Assembly: GCA_947623455.1 (NCBI GenBank) | Contig: OX392534.1 | Coordinates: 42,103,426-42,167,425, forward strand | DNA: 64,000 bases | Source of the DNA: Mimachlamys varia | Lineage: Eukaryota > Mollusca > Bivalvia > Pectinida > Pectinidae | Direction: 5' to 3' | Part shown: positions 36,301 through 49,464 of the stretch, piece by piece | Layout of the letters: each line of letters begins with the position of its first letter | How positions within the stretch are numbered: the first letter of the stretch is position 1 | The notes under the pieces: generated by a model | What the model was told of the DNA's origin: nothing | Databases searched by the model: none | The model's input: only the letters and a program-made list of their open reading frames with translations | Position numbers and translations under genes: made by a program

Positions 36301-39300
36301 GTGAGTGGAGTGACATCATACCCTATCAGTGTAGTGATACAATACCCTGTCATTAGAGTGATACCATACCTTGTCAGTGGAGTGATACCATACCCTGTCA
36401 GTGGAGTGATACCATACCTTGTCAGTGGAGTGATACCATACCCTTTCAGTGTAGTGATACCATACCCTGTCAGTGGAGTGATATCATACCCTGTCAGTGG
36501 AGTGACATCATACCCTGTCAGTGTAGTCATATCATACCCTGTCAGTGGAGTGATACCATACCTTGTCAGTGGAGTGATACCATACCCTATCAGTGTAGTG
36601 ATATCCTACCCTATCAGTGTAGTGATACCATACCCTATAAGTGTAGTGATACCATACCCTGTCAGTGTAGTGATATCATACCCTGTCAGTGGAGTGATAT
36701 CATACCCTGTAAGTGTAGTGATATCATACCCTGTCATTGGAGTGATACCATACCCTTTCAGTGGAGTGATATCATACCCTATCAGTGTAGTGATACCATA
36801 CCCTGTCAGTGGAGTGATACCATGCCTTGTCAGTGTAGTGATACCATACCTTGTCAGTGGAGTGATTCCATACCTTGTCAGTGGAGTGACATCATACCCT
36901 GTCAGTGGAGTGACATCATTTCCTATCAGTGTAGTGATACCATACCCTGTCAGTGTAGTGATATCATACCCTGTCAGTGTAGTGATACCTTCCCTGTCAG
37001 TGTAGTGATATCATACCCTGTCAGTGTAGTGATACCATACCCTGTCAGTGGAGTGATACCATACCCTGTCAGTGGAGTGATATCATACCCTGTCAGTGTA
37101 GTGATACCTTCCCTGTCAGTGGAGTGATATCATACCCTGTCAGTGGAGTGATATCATACCCTGTCAGTGGAGTGATATCATACCCTGTCAGTGGAGTGAT
37201 ATCATACCCTGTCAGTGGAGTGATACCATACTCTGTCAGTGTAGTGATACCATACCCTATCAGTGTAGTGATACCATACCCTGTCAGTGGAGTGATACCA
37301 TACCCTGTCAGTGGAGTGATATCATACCCTGTCAGTGTAGTGATACCTTCCCTGTCAGTGGAGTGATATCATACCCTGTCAGTGGAGTGATATCATACCC
37401 TGTCAGTGGAGTGATATCATACCCTGTAAGTGTAGTGATATCATACCCTGTCAGTGGAGTGATACCATACTCTGTCAGTGTAGTGATACCATACCCTATC
37501 AGTGTAGTGATACCATACCCTGTCAGTGTAGTGATACCATACCCTGTCAGTGTAGTGATACCTTCCCTGTCAGTGGAGTGATATCATACCCTGTCCGTGG
37601 AGTGATATCATACCCTGTCAGTGGAGTGACATCATACCCTGTCAGTGGAGTGACATCATACCCTATCAGTGTAGTGATATCATACACTGTCAGTGTAGTG
37701 ATACCATACCCTGTCAGTGGAGTGATATCATACTCTGTCAGTGGAGTGATACCATATCCTGTCAGTGGAGTGATATCATACCCTGTCAGTGGAGTGATAT
37801 CATACCCTGTCAGTGGAGTGATATCATACCCTGTCAGTGTAGTGATACCATATCCTGTCAGTGGAGTGATATCATACCCTGTCAGTGGAGTGATATCATA
37901 CTCTGTCAGTGGAGTTATATCATACTCTGTCAGTGGATTGCTATCATACCCTGTCAGTGGAGTGATATCATACCCTGTCAGTGTAGTGATATCATACCCT
38001 GTCAGTTGAGTGATACCATACTCTGTCAGTGTAGTGATATCATACCCTGTCAGTGGAGTGATACCATACCCTGTCAGTGGAGTGATACCATACTCTGTCA
38101 GTGTAGTGATACCATACTCTGTCAGTGGAGTTATATCATACCCTGTCAGTGTAGTGATACCATACTCTGTCAGTGGAGTGATACCATACTCTGTCAGTGG
38201 AGTGATACCATACCCTGTCAGTGGAGTGACACCATACCCTGTCAGTGGAGTGATATCATACACTGTCAGTGTAGTGATACCATACCCTGTCAGTGTAGTG
38301 ATACCATACCCTGTCCGTGGAGTGATATCATACCCTGTCAGTGGAGTGATACCATACTCTGTCAGTGGAGTGATACCATACTCTGTCAGTGTAGTGATAC
38401 CATACTATGTCAGTGGAGTGATACCCCACCCTGTCAGTGGAGTTATATCATACCCTGTCAGTGGAGTGATATCATACCCTGTCAGTGGAGTGATATCATA
38501 CTCTGTCAGCGGAGTGATACCATATCCTGTCAGTGGAGTGATATCATACCCTGTCAGTGGAGTGATACCATACTCTGTCAGTGGAGTGATATCATACCCT
38601 GTCAGTGGAGTGATATCATACCCTGTCAGTGTAGTGATAACATACCCTGTCAGTGGAGTGATATCATACCCTGTCAGTGAAGTGATATCATACCCTGTCA
38701 GTGGAGTGATACCATACCCTGTCAGTGGAGTGATACCATACCCTGTTAGCGGAGTGATACCATACCCTGTCAGTGTAGTGATACCATACCCTGTCAGTGG
38801 AGTGATATCATACCCTGTCAGTGGAGTGATACCATACCCTGTCAATGGAATGATACCATACCTTGTCAGTGGAGTGATACCATACCTTGTCAGTGGAGTG
38901 ATATCATACCCTATCGGTGTAGTGATACCATACCTTGTCAGTGTAGTGATACCATATCTTGTCAGTGTTGTGATACCATACTCTGTCAGTGGAGTGATAT
39001 CATACCCTGTCAGTGTAGTGATATCATACCCTGTCAGTGGAGTGACATCATACCCTATCAGTGTAGTGATACCATACCTTGTCAGTGTAGTGATACCATA
39101 CCCTGTCAGTGGAGTGATATCATACCCTGTCAGTGGAGTGACATCATACCCTATCAGTGTAGTGATACCTTCCCTGTCAGTGGAATGATATCATACCCTT
39201 TCAGTGGAGTGATATCATACCCTGTCAGTGGAGTGATATCATACCCTGTCAGTGGAGTGACATCATACCCTATCAGTGTAGTGATATCATACCCTGTGAG

Positions 39301-42300
39301 TGTAGTGATACCATACCCTGTCAGTGGAGTGATACCATACCTTGTCAGTGGAGTGATATCATACTCTGTCAGTGGAGTGATACCATATCCTGTCAGTGGA
39401 GTGATATCATACCCTGTCAGTGGAGTGATATCATACCCTGTCAGTGGAGTGATATCATACCCTGTCAGTGTAGTGATACCATACCCTGTCCGTGGAGTGA
39501 TATCATACCCTGTCAGTGGAGTGATACCATACCCTGTCAGTGGAGTGATACCATACCCTGTCAGTGGAGTGATACCATACCCTGTCCGTGGAGTGATATC
39601 ATACCCTGTCAGTGGAGTGATACCATACTCTGTCAGTGGAGTGATACCATACTCTGTCAGTGTAGTGATACCATACTCTGTCAGTGGAGTGATATCATAC
39701 CCTGTCAGTGGAGTGATATCATACCCTGTCAGTGGAGTGATATCATACCCTGTCAGCGGAGTGATACCATATCCTGTCAGTGGAGTGATATCATACCCTG
39801 TTAGTGGAGTGATATCATACCCTGTCAGTGGAGTGATACCATACCCTGTCAGTGGAGTGATACCATACCCTGTCAGTGGAGTGATACCATACCCTGTCAG
39901 TGGAGTGATATCATACCCTGTCAGTGGAGTGATATCATACCCTGTCAGTGTAGTGATAACATACCCTGTCAGTGGAGTGATATCATACCCTGTCAGTGAA
40001 GTGATATCATACCCTGTCAGTGGAGTGATACCATACCCTGTCAGTGTAGTGATACCATACCCTGTTAGCGGAGTGATACCATACCCTATCAGTGTAATGA
40101 TACCATACCCTGTCAGTGGAGTGATATCATACCTTGTCAGTGGAGTGACATCATACCCTGTCAGTGTAGTGATATCATACCCTGTCAGTGGAGTGACATC
40201 ATACCTTGTCAGTGGAGTGATACCATACCCTATCAGTGTAGTGATATCCTACCTTGTCAGTGTAGTGACACCATACCTTGTCAGTGGAGTGATACCATAC
40301 CTTGTCAGTGGAGTGATATCATACCCTATCGGTGTAGTGATACCATACCTTGTCAGTGTAGTGATACCATACCTTGTCAGTGTAGTGATACCATACCCTG
40401 TCAGTGGAGTGACATCATACCCTATCAGTGTAGTGATACCATACCCTGTCAGTGAGGTGATATCATACCCTGTCAGTGGAGTGATATCATCCCCTGTCAG
40501 TGGAGTGACATCATACCCTGTCAGTGGAGTGACATCATACCCTATCAGTGTAGTGATATCCTACCCTGTGAGTGTAGTGATACCATACCCTGTCAGTGGA
40601 GTGATACCATACCTTGTCAGTGGAGTGATATCATACCCTGTCAGTGAAGTGATACCATATCCTGTCAGTGGAGTGATATCATACCCTGTCAGTGGAGTGA
40701 TATCATATCTTGTCAGTGGAGTGATATCATACCCTGTCAGTGTAGTGATACCATATCCTGTCAGTGGAGTTATATCATACCCTGTCAGTGGAGTGATATC
40801 ATACCCTGTCAGTGGATTGATATCATACCCTGTCAGTGGAGTGATATCATACCCTGTTAGTGTAGTGATATCATACCCTGTCAGTTGAGTGATACCATAC
40901 TCTGTCAGTGTAGTGATACCATACCCTGTCAGTGGAGTGATACCATACCCTGTCAGTGGAGTGATACCATACTCTGTCAGTGGAGTGATACCATACTCTG
41001 TCATTTATGTGATACCATACCCTGTCATTGGAGTGAAACCATACCCTGTCAGTGGAGTGATATCATACACTGTCAGTGTAGTGATATCATACCCTGTCAG
41101 TGTAGTGATACCATACCCTGTCCGTGGAGTGATATCATACCCTGTCAGTGGAGTGATACCATACTCTGTCAGTGGAGTGATACCTTACTCTGTCAGTGGA
41201 GTGATACCATACCCTGTCAGTTGAGTGATACCCCACCCTGTCAGTGTAGTGATATCATACCCTCTCAGTGGAGTGATACCATACTCTGTCAGTGGAGTGA
41301 TACAATACTCTGTCAGTGGAGTGATACCCCACCCTGTCAGTGTAGTAATATCATACCCTGTCAGTGGAGTGATATCATACCCTGTCAGTGGAGTGATATC
41401 ATACCCTGTCAGTGTAGTGATACCATACCCTGTCAGTGGAGTAATAACATAACCTGTCAGTATAGTGATATCATACCCTGTCAGTTGAGTGAAACCATAC
41501 CTTGTCAGTGTAGTGATACCATACACTGTCAGTATAGTGATACCATACCCTGTCAGTGGAGTGATACCATACTCTGTCAGTGGAGTGATACCATACCCTG
41601 TCAGTGGAGTGATATCATACCCTGTCAGTGGAGTGATATCATACCCTGTCAGTGAAGTGATATCATACCCTGTCAGTGGAGTGATACCATACCCTGTCAG
41701 TGGAGTGATACCATACCCTGTTAGCGGAGTGATACCATACCCTATCAGTGTAGTGATACCATACCCTGTCAGTGGAGTGATATCATACCCTGTCAGTGGA
41801 GTGATACCATACCCTGTCAGTGGAATGATACCATACCTTGTCAGTGGAGTGATACCATACCTTGTCAGTGGAGTGATATCATACCCTATCGGTGTAGTGA
41901 TACCATACCTTGTCAGTGTAGTGATACCATACCTTGTCAGTGTTGTGATACCATACTCTGTCAGTGGAGTGATATCATACCCTGTCAGTGTAGTGATATC
42001 ATACCCTGTCAGTGGAGTGACATCATACCCTATCAGTGTAGTGATACCATACCTTGTCAGTGTAGTGATACCATACCCTGTCAGTGGAGTGATATCATAC
42101 TCTGTCAGTGGAGTGACATCATACCCTATCAGTGTAGTGATACCTTCCCTGTCAGTGGAATGATATCATACCCTGTCAGTGGAGTGATATCATACCCTGT
42201 CAGTGGAGTGATATCATACCCTGTCAGTGGAGTGACATCATACCCTATCAGTGTAGTGATATCATACCCTGTGAGTGTAGTGATACCATACCCTGTCATT

Positions 42301-43345
42301 GGAGTGATACCATACCTTGTCAGTAGAGTGATATCATACTCTGTCAGTGGAGTGATACCATATCCTGTCAGTGGAGTGATATCATACCCTGTCAGTGGAG
42401 TGATATCATACCCTGTCAGTGGAGTGATACCATATCCTGTCAGTGGAGTGATATGATACCCTGTCAGTGGAGTGATATCATACCTTGTCAGTGGAGTGAT
42501 ACCATACCCTGTCAGTGGAGTGATACCATACCCTGTCAGTGGAGTGATATCATACTCTGTCAGTGGAGTTATATCATACCCTGTCAGTGGATTGATATCA
42601 TACCCTGTCAGTGGAGTGATATCATACCCTGTCAGTGTAGTGATATCATACCCTGTCAGTTGAGTGATACCATACTCTGTCAGTGTAGTGATATCATACC
42701 CTGTCAGTGGAGTGATACCATACCCTGTCAGTGGAGTGATACCATACTCTGTCAGTGAAGTGATACCATACTCTGTCAGTGGAGTGATACCATACTCTGT
42801 CAGTGGAGTGATACCATACCCTGTCAGTGGAGTGACACCATACCCTGTCAGTGGAGTGATATCATACACTGTCAGTGTAGTGATACCATACCCTGTCAGT
42901 GTAGTGATACCATACCCTGTCCGTGGAGTGATATCATACCCTGTCAGTGGAGTGATACCATACTCTGTCAGTGGAGTGATATCATACCCTGTCAGTGGAG
43001 TGATATCATACCCTGTCAGTGGAGTGATATCATACCCTGTCAGTGTAGTGATACCATATCCTGTCAGTGGAGTGATACCATTCCTTGTCAATGTAGTGAT
43101 ACCATACACTGTCAGTATAGTGATACCATACCCTGTCAGTGGAGTGATACCATACTCTGTCAGTGGAGTGATACCATACCCTGTCAGTGGAGTGATATCA
43201 TACCCTGTCAGTGTAGTGATATCATACCCTGTCAGTGGAGTGATACCATACCCTGTCAGTGTAGTGATATCATACCCTGTCAGTGGAGTGATACCATACC
43301 CTGTTAGCGGAGTGATACCATACCCTGTCAGTGGTAAAATATCAT
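24335..43345 (+). repeat. Giant 24 bp minisatellite, about 790 copies over 19 kb
   Basis: The unit is GTCAGTGGAGTGATATCATA followed by CCCT, with main variants GTGTAGTG, GATACCA, TACCATG, TACTCTG, CTATCAG and GTTAGCG. Many units carry the palindrome TGATATCA (an EcoRV site). Units of 23 nt (GATACCTTCCCTGTC instead of GATACCATACCCTGTC) recur and shift the frame. Higher-order duplications are visible at 432, 984, 912 and 1077 bp periods. Long open frames exist on both strands (for example 26462-29272 plus, 26326-28785 minus). They are eight-residue repeats (V-S-G-V-I-S-Y-P; G-Y-D-I-T-P-L-T) and I do not call them genes. Confidence 0.97.
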
Positions 43346-44049
43346 ACACTGTCACTTGGTATTATCATACACACAATGTATGAGAAGAGAGACCTTCCAG
43401 ATGAGAGACAGAACTTCAATCACTCTGCTACGGTCGATACCATACTTTGATCAGTCAAGCGTGATATTTAAAATAGATTTAAATCCCTAAAGCTGACAAT
43501 ACTGCGGTAGACCCGCGACAAGGTGTGTACCTGGTAAATAATTCCAATACACACACACCTTGAGGATATACAGGTTTTCAATACAACGAGTGGTGTATTG
43601 GGAAAACCCAGGCCATGTTGGAACCATTGACAACGGAAAACTGCCGACGTCATCATTGCTCTTCGGGAAATCCAGATGTGTGGTATTTGTAATGCTGTCA
43701 TGGTGAATCCCCGTCCACATCGTGGAAAGTTACTTGGTACTGCTTAGGGAAAGGCTGACAGCAATTCCTTTTTGATGATTTCATCAGTTTACGAAATATG
43801 TAACAGACATTTTCTGTGCCACAAAAGACTGTTCGATCTATATAATCATTATTCAATTGTGAACAGATTTATTCGAGATAGCAAATGTACTTACTTGACA
43901 CTAAAACCTGTCGCAAAGGAATCCATTTAAACATGTACTCTGAATACTAGGACAAACCCGCTATACCATGTAAACCCAAATCCTATGTGTTCGTAAATTA
44001 TCAACTGATCAATGTTTATCTTTGTTTTATGAGCATTTTAAGATTTCTT
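43346..44049. other. Non-coding DNA between arrays
   Basis: The first ~35 bp hold decayed array sequence (ATCATACACTGTCACTTGG). The rest is unique, with no recognisable gene. Confidence 0.45.
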
Positions 44050-45290
44050 TGTGAGAGAAGGGACTTTATATTCATTTGGGAGAGAAGGGACTTTATATTC
44101 ATTTGGGAGAGAAGGGACTTTATATTCATTTGGGAGAGAAGGGACTTTTAGTATTATTAGGGAAAGAAGGAACTATAGCTTTATTTGAGAGAGAAGGAAC
44201 ATTTAAGAGTAATTTGGGGGAGAAGGGACTTTTAGAATTATTTGGGAGAGCAGGGACCTAAGCTTTCTTTTGGAGAGAAGGGACTTTACCTTCTTTGGGA
44301 GAGAAGGGACTTTACCTTCTTTGGGAGAGAAGGGATTTTAGATTCTTTGGGAGAGAAGGACTTTAGCTTCTTTGTGAGAGAAGGACATCAGCTTTCTTTG
44401 GGAGAGAAGGGACTTTACCTTCTTTGGGAGAGAAGGGACTTTACCTTCTTTGGGAGAGAAGGGATTTTAGATTCTTTGGGAGAGAAGGACTTTACCTTCT
44501 TTGTGAGAGAAGGGACTTTACCTTCTTTGGGAGAGAAGGGATTTTAGATTCTTTGGGAGAGAAGGACTTTAGCTTCTTTGTGAGAGAAGGACATCAGCTT
44601 TCTTTGTGAGAGAAGGGACTTTAGCTTCGTTGTGAGAGAAGGACTTTAGCTTTCTTTGTGAGAGAAGGGACTTTAGCTTTCTTTGTGAGAGAAGGACATC
44701 AGCTTTCTTTGTGAGAGAAGGGACTTTAGCTTCTTTGTGAGAGAAGGACATCAGCTTTCTTTGGGAGAGAAGGGACTTTAGCTTCTTTGGGAGAGAAGGG
44801 ATTTTAGCTTCTTTGTGAGAGAAGGGACTTTACCTTCTTTGGGAGAGAAGGACTTTAGCTTCTTTGTGAGAGAAGGACTTTACCTTCTTTGGGAGAGAAG
44901 GGACTTTAGTTTCTTTGTGAGAGAAGGACATCAGCTTCTTTGTGAGAGAAGGACTTTAGATTCTTTGTGAGAGAAGGACATTAGCTTTCTTTGTGAGAGA
45001 AGGACTTTACCTTCTTTGGGAGAGAAGGGACTTTACCTTCTTTGGGAGAGAAGGACTTTAGCTTCTTTGGGAGAGAAGGACTTTAGCTTCTTTGGGAGAG
45101 AAGGGACTTTACCTTCTTTGGGAGAGAAGGGACTTTACCTTCTTTGGGAGAGAAGGGACTTTACCTTCTTTGGGAGAGAAGGACTTTAGCTTCTTTATGA
45201 GATAATGGGTTTTAGCTTCTTTGAGAAAGAAGGAATTTTAGGTTCTTTGGGAGAGAAGGGATTTTAGCTTCTTTGGGGGAGAAGGACTTA
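44050..45290 (+). repeat. 25/26 bp minisatellite, about 48 copies
   Basis: The unit is GGGAGAGAAGGGACTTTACC followed by TTCTTT. Variants are GTGAGAGAAGGAC, ATCAGCTTTC, TTTAGCTTC and GATTTTAGATTC. Copies at both ends (44050-44250 and 45190-45290) are more diverged than the middle. Confidence 0.95.
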
Positions 45291-46049
45291 ATTTCGGATA
45301 TATTGCTATCGTTCATTGTACATGTTTATCGAACTACTAGTAATGTTTTGTTAGATTCTGGAAAAAGTGAAAAAGATTAAAATTTGTTAATTTATTGTGC
45401 ACACACAGAATACGGTATCGTTATGTTATTAATTTGAATATTCTCGGTATTTGTATTTTCTTAGAAATCTGTCTATTTACACTATCATTCTAGTGGGAAT
45501 ACATTACGTCTCAAGCGCTTTTGACATTTCATGAGCATAGGAATCATTGGTTTTCACATTAAGGTATTTTCTGATTTTATTACATAATAATGAAAATATT
45601 TCACATTGTTACAATTTTCTTAGATAGCACTGTATCTTTTCTGCAAATTGGTCGAGAATGATATGATCAAAGCTTATAAAATGCAGTTTGTGAGTCAGTT
45701 TCATCAACAGTGAGAACAATATAACGATGAATTGAGTATGCTGGCTGATTAGGAACATCGTAATATTGCTTCCTTTTATAGAACGCGATATAACGATATT
45801 ACGATACGAAATTACGATACGATACGATTTGGATATACCATGATACGATATCACGACACTTCGATCCGATATGAAGATACTACGATACGATATTATGATA
45901 CGATATTATGATATATCCTTGAGTAATGTAATTAATTTCTTGGTATTGTCAAAAATTACAATTAAAAGTGCATACATAACAGTTTAACAATAGAACAAAC
46001 AAACATATTGTTTACAAACTTAGGTCAAATTAAGCAAAACATACTTTAC
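45291..46049. other. AT-rich non-coding DNA with a degenerate TACGA repeat
   Basis: About 45783-45925 consists of irregular TACGATA/TACGATACGA motifs (for example ATTACGATACGATACGATTT). No gene is seen. Confidence 0.55.
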
Positions 46050-46231
46050 AATTATAGTCGAACGTTCGTTAACTCGAAGTCGGTGGGACCAGGGATTCCA
46101 GTTATTCGAGTTTTCGAGTTATCCGAATGAGTTCTAATACTTAGTGGGAAGTTTAGCCGGCATCCACGGAATAATTTGAATTAAACAGGGTTTCGAGTTA
46201 CAGGGGTTTGAGATAACGAGATTTGATTGTG
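46050..46231. mobile_element. pogo/Tigger-like MITE
   Basis: The left end TATAGTCGAACGTTCGTTAA (from about 46053) and the complement of the right end (CACAATCAAATCTCGTTATC, to about 46231) are imperfect inverted repeats. CTCGAA / TTCGAGTTATC / GAGATAACGAG phrases are typical of Tigger-type ends as I recall them. There is no transposase. Confidence 0.5.
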
Positions 46232-48092
46232 GCATTAGTGTGTAACGGTCGTTGTCCACATGAGCACGATAATCGACGGCACAAGTCTATGTATATCCCC
46301 TAACAAGTTCCCCAATGTGTATAGAACGTTAGTGGTTGTTTAAAACATCATTTAACCTGCTGAGTGTCCATACCAGGAGAGGACTAGACACACAAACACA
46401 ATATTATAGTATTATTGATTTGTTATTTCTGTATCAGCCCAGTTATTGGCCCGAGGACTGTCTACATCGTTACGAGCCGAGGACCAAAAACTGGGCCGGT
46501 CACAGGTAAAGAAATTCCAGTACTTTAGTCATCAATTCTGTGAGAATTAAAAAGAAAGTAATGACAAACACGGTATTGATACAGAAGAGATTTTAATTAT
46601 TTAAGCGTCTATCAAATGGACAGTAAATCAAATAAACCTGTCCTTTTTGTGACGTCTGTATCGATATTGTAGAAAGTCATTCTCAGAAAATAAAGCAATG
46701 ACAATGAAATAATTTGCTGATTGAACAATGGCGTGTTAGTTTGGAACTTCCTTGTCATCCAAATGAACTAATCGGGCAGGGTTTTATGGTGTTAGGTTGT
46801 TGTCTACAGAACCACCTGTCAGGAAAAAAGTATCCGCAGAATTCATCTCGGTTACCTGGAAGTTATTATTTTAAAATATTCTTTACTAGCATTGCCCCCC
46901 TCTGTCCATTATTCATATCCTATCCTATCCTATCCTATCCTTATCCTCCCCGTCTGATATTTCTTTTCGTTTTCGGTAACGTCGGTTCGTCCCCATGGAA
47001 CGTTTTCCGAGTAAATTATACAATTGATTCCCATGTCCCTGTGATTATATCAATTTGAATACACTTTCTCCATGTCATATAACGTTAATGGATTTTACGG
47101 AGTTTCTCTCGTTTTTCGATACACATAGTTAAACATAATCGATAACATCAACATTAATACACTTTTAATGGACTTTCTGTCGTTGTTTATTTGGGTGGTA
47201 GGGAGAAGTTGGAGATGTCAGAAATACCTTATTTACAATTTTAAAATAAACATTTGAACAAGTTTCTTTTAAAAACACAATTTTTGATTTATCGACAAAT
47301 GTGAATTATTTAGAAACGGGCAGCTGGAAGCTAAGTGTTTGATCATAGTATGATTAATGAGTGTATTCTGATGTAACCTAATTGCCAGATGACCAAATTG
47401 AAAGCAGTGTATTTCATCATTTCTGTGTCTCCATTTGAATGTTCAAATTATATATGAAAACTTTTTTTAGGCCTTGTATAGAAACATTTCAACATATATT
47501 GGGAAATAAAAAGTCACGCTAAATGACGTAACATCTATATAGCTACATGTACTTCCCTTTTTAACTGAATGTAGAAATCTAACACGGAGTTCCTAAAGTA
47601 TTCATGATCCCAAAACGAATCAATACGCTCTAAATATATAACAAATCTTGTAAATAATTTACAAGTTATTTCAACGAATACAAATGTAATCAGATTAATT
47701 TGACCAGAATTACATTGAGTCCCGATAAATGTAAGAATATCAATTATTCCTCGATCATTAGTCTACCTGTGTTTAGAAACTGGCCCTTTAATCAACCGTG
47801 AACTGTAAACACTTAATGGTGTCGTACCTGTAACACGCACCTACACGTATAACGGTGTATGTGCTCTGTGTGTATACACCCGGTAATATCTATATTTAAC
47901 CAACACAGGTATATATTGATTAACTCAACAACCCAGGCCTTAACGCGCATGCCGAGTTATATAGGCAGTGAAGCCTTCAAGTCTTAGCGTGCTTTTACAC
48001 TTTATTATTTATTACCTGAATGAGCTCATATGCCTCCATTCTGAGGTTTTATATGGACGAATGAAGTCGACAATTTTCAGCAATTCACTATC
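46232..48092. other. Intergenic DNA upstream of the HAD-like gene
   Basis: A short (TATCC)n is at about 46916-46942. An inverted pair around 46437-46498 (GCCCAGTTATTGGCCCGAGG ... CCGAGGACCAAAAACTGGGC) could form a hairpin. GACAATTTTCAG at 48069-48080 is a possible splice acceptor 12 nt before the HAD-like start codon. No other gene is seen. Confidence 0.45.
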
Positions 48093-49343
48093 ATGGACAT
48101 TTTAAAGGAATTCATTGTTGCTAACGATTTCGGTATGGCGTGCGTCGCAACAGAAAATGGCGACGTCCAGGTGGCTACCAGGGTAAACAATGTCAGTGAG
48201 AAACGTAGAAAACTCATCATACATTTTGACATTAGAAATACCGTGTTGGTTTCGGATTCTGTAACGAACGTGACAATGGAGCAAGCTCTGAACAGTTTTC
48301 TGACAGGGGTCGTGTGGGGTAAGGAGCAGTCGAAAGGTATGTGGGTATGGGAGTCGTACGAAACCTCTCTGACCCCTCCATCTACGGATGCAATTACCTA
48401 CTACAAACACATGGAGCAGATTCTTGTTAAAACTCCAACTGACAGGAGAAATCTTAGGTTGGTTACTGGAGATTTTACTCAAAACATCGGACAGGCATTT
48501 TTGCCATATTTCACCTCAACTTTGGACGCGTTGAGATGGAAACACGAATTAAAAGCGGAACACGACGGAATGACAATGGCCGGAAAAGACGGTAAGCCGT
48601 ATCACTACCTCTTAAAATCTGTTTATAAACTCATATACGATCTGGAAGAAAACAATCGAGATTTTGCAATCGTTTTCCGTACATACGGCCTCGATGCTCC
48701 GAACGTCATCTCAAGTATAGCTAAAGGCCTACAAGGAGATCATCCAGATTTTCCGATCAAAGATCTCGGACTAAAAGTAACTTTTCAGCACGGACAGGTA
48801 ACCAGGAAAAACGATGACTCGTGTGTTTTCCTAACCATAGAAAGTGGAGACGATAAGGACACGTTGGAAAGGTCAGAGGTTACGGACGAGCGTGCAATTT
48901 ACAACATGCTCAACGCAAAGGAAGGCATCTCCGGGTATAAGGATGATTTCATATACTGGCAGAGCAACAACTACAGTCACGAAGCCGCCAAACCGCTATA
49001 CGTGGATCCGTTTGACGATGAAGTCCATCACATCTTCTTTGACGACAACATTCGGACACTAGAAGATGATAGTATCGTCAATGTTCGGTTGTTTGAAACA
49101 GAAGGATGCGCAAAGGCGAAAAGTTTGTCCAAAATGGAAGCTGCCAGTTTCGAGAACGTGTGTTTGGTGCAGGCGGATTTGTTGATGGCAATTCAAGACG
49201 ATGATTACTATGTTAAGGCAGTCGAGCAGTGTGAGAAAAATTACACGAATTTCATCAATAAATATCGACATCAAAGAATGGGCGATTTGAGCTCAGTAGG
49301 AACGGAACTCAAAGCCGACCTTTGTTTACAGGGAAAAGGATGA
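48093..49343 (+). CDS. HAD-like protein with an Arg in catalytic motif I, single coding exon
   Basis: A 416-residue frame opens at ATG 48093 and ends with TGA at 49341-49343. Haloacid-dehalogenase-like landmarks appear in the right order. Motif I is a hydrophobic strand then D-I-R-N-T (D46, R48, T50); motif II is a hydrophobic strand ending F-R-T-Y-G (T197); a candidate motif III Lys is K300 in E-A-A-K-P-L; motif IV is I-F-F-D-D-N (D317, D318). The long stretch 51-190, with W75, W84 and W86, would hold a cap insert. In HAD phosphatases the residue two after the nucleophile is normally Asp; here it is Arg, so ordinary phosphatase chemistry is doubtful. There is no signal peptide or membrane segment, so a cytosolic or nuclear protein is likely. 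A TTTTCAG just upstream suggests a 5'-UTR intron. I recall uncharacterised homologues in invertebrates and protists but cannot verify this; the substrate is unknown. Confidence 0.8.
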   Translation: MDILKEFIVANDFGMACVATENGDVQVATRVNNVSEKRRKLIIHFDIRNTVLVSDSVTNVTMEQALNSFLTGVVWGKEQSKGMWVWESYETSLTPPSTDAITYYKHMEQILVKTPTDRRNLRLVTGDFTQNIGQAFLPYFTSTLDALRWKHELKAEHDGMTMAGKDGKPYHYLLKSVYKLIYDLEENNRDFAIVFRTYGLDAPNVISSIAKGLQGDHPDFPIKDLGLKVTFQHGQVTRKNDDSCVFLTIESGDDKDTLERSEVTDERAIYNMLNAKEGISGYKDDFIYWQSNNYSHEAAKPLYVDPFDDEVHHIFFDDNIRTLEDDSIVNVRLFETEGCAKAKSLSKMEAASFENVCLVQADLLMAIQDDDYYVKAVEQCEKNYTNFINKYRHQRMGDLSSVGTELKADLCLQGKG

Positions 49344-49464
49344 CGGACCGTTTAAAGGTTTACCAGGAACAAAAGACAATTTAAGATATCTAGTATCTCA
49401 GAGAAAACTGGGTATCAGCCGACAATCGAGGTAGACAGAACGTTTAAGGATACACATACTTTGT

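Noticed and set aside
10645..43345. Common origin of the 27 bp and 24 bp repeats
   Set aside because: Both contain TAYCCCTGT and GGTGG/AGTGG, but the rest does not align by eye; the resemblance is too weak without a computed alignment.
46714..47058. 114-codon frame
   Set aside because: It includes a TATCC microsatellite and has no recognisable domain or splice context.
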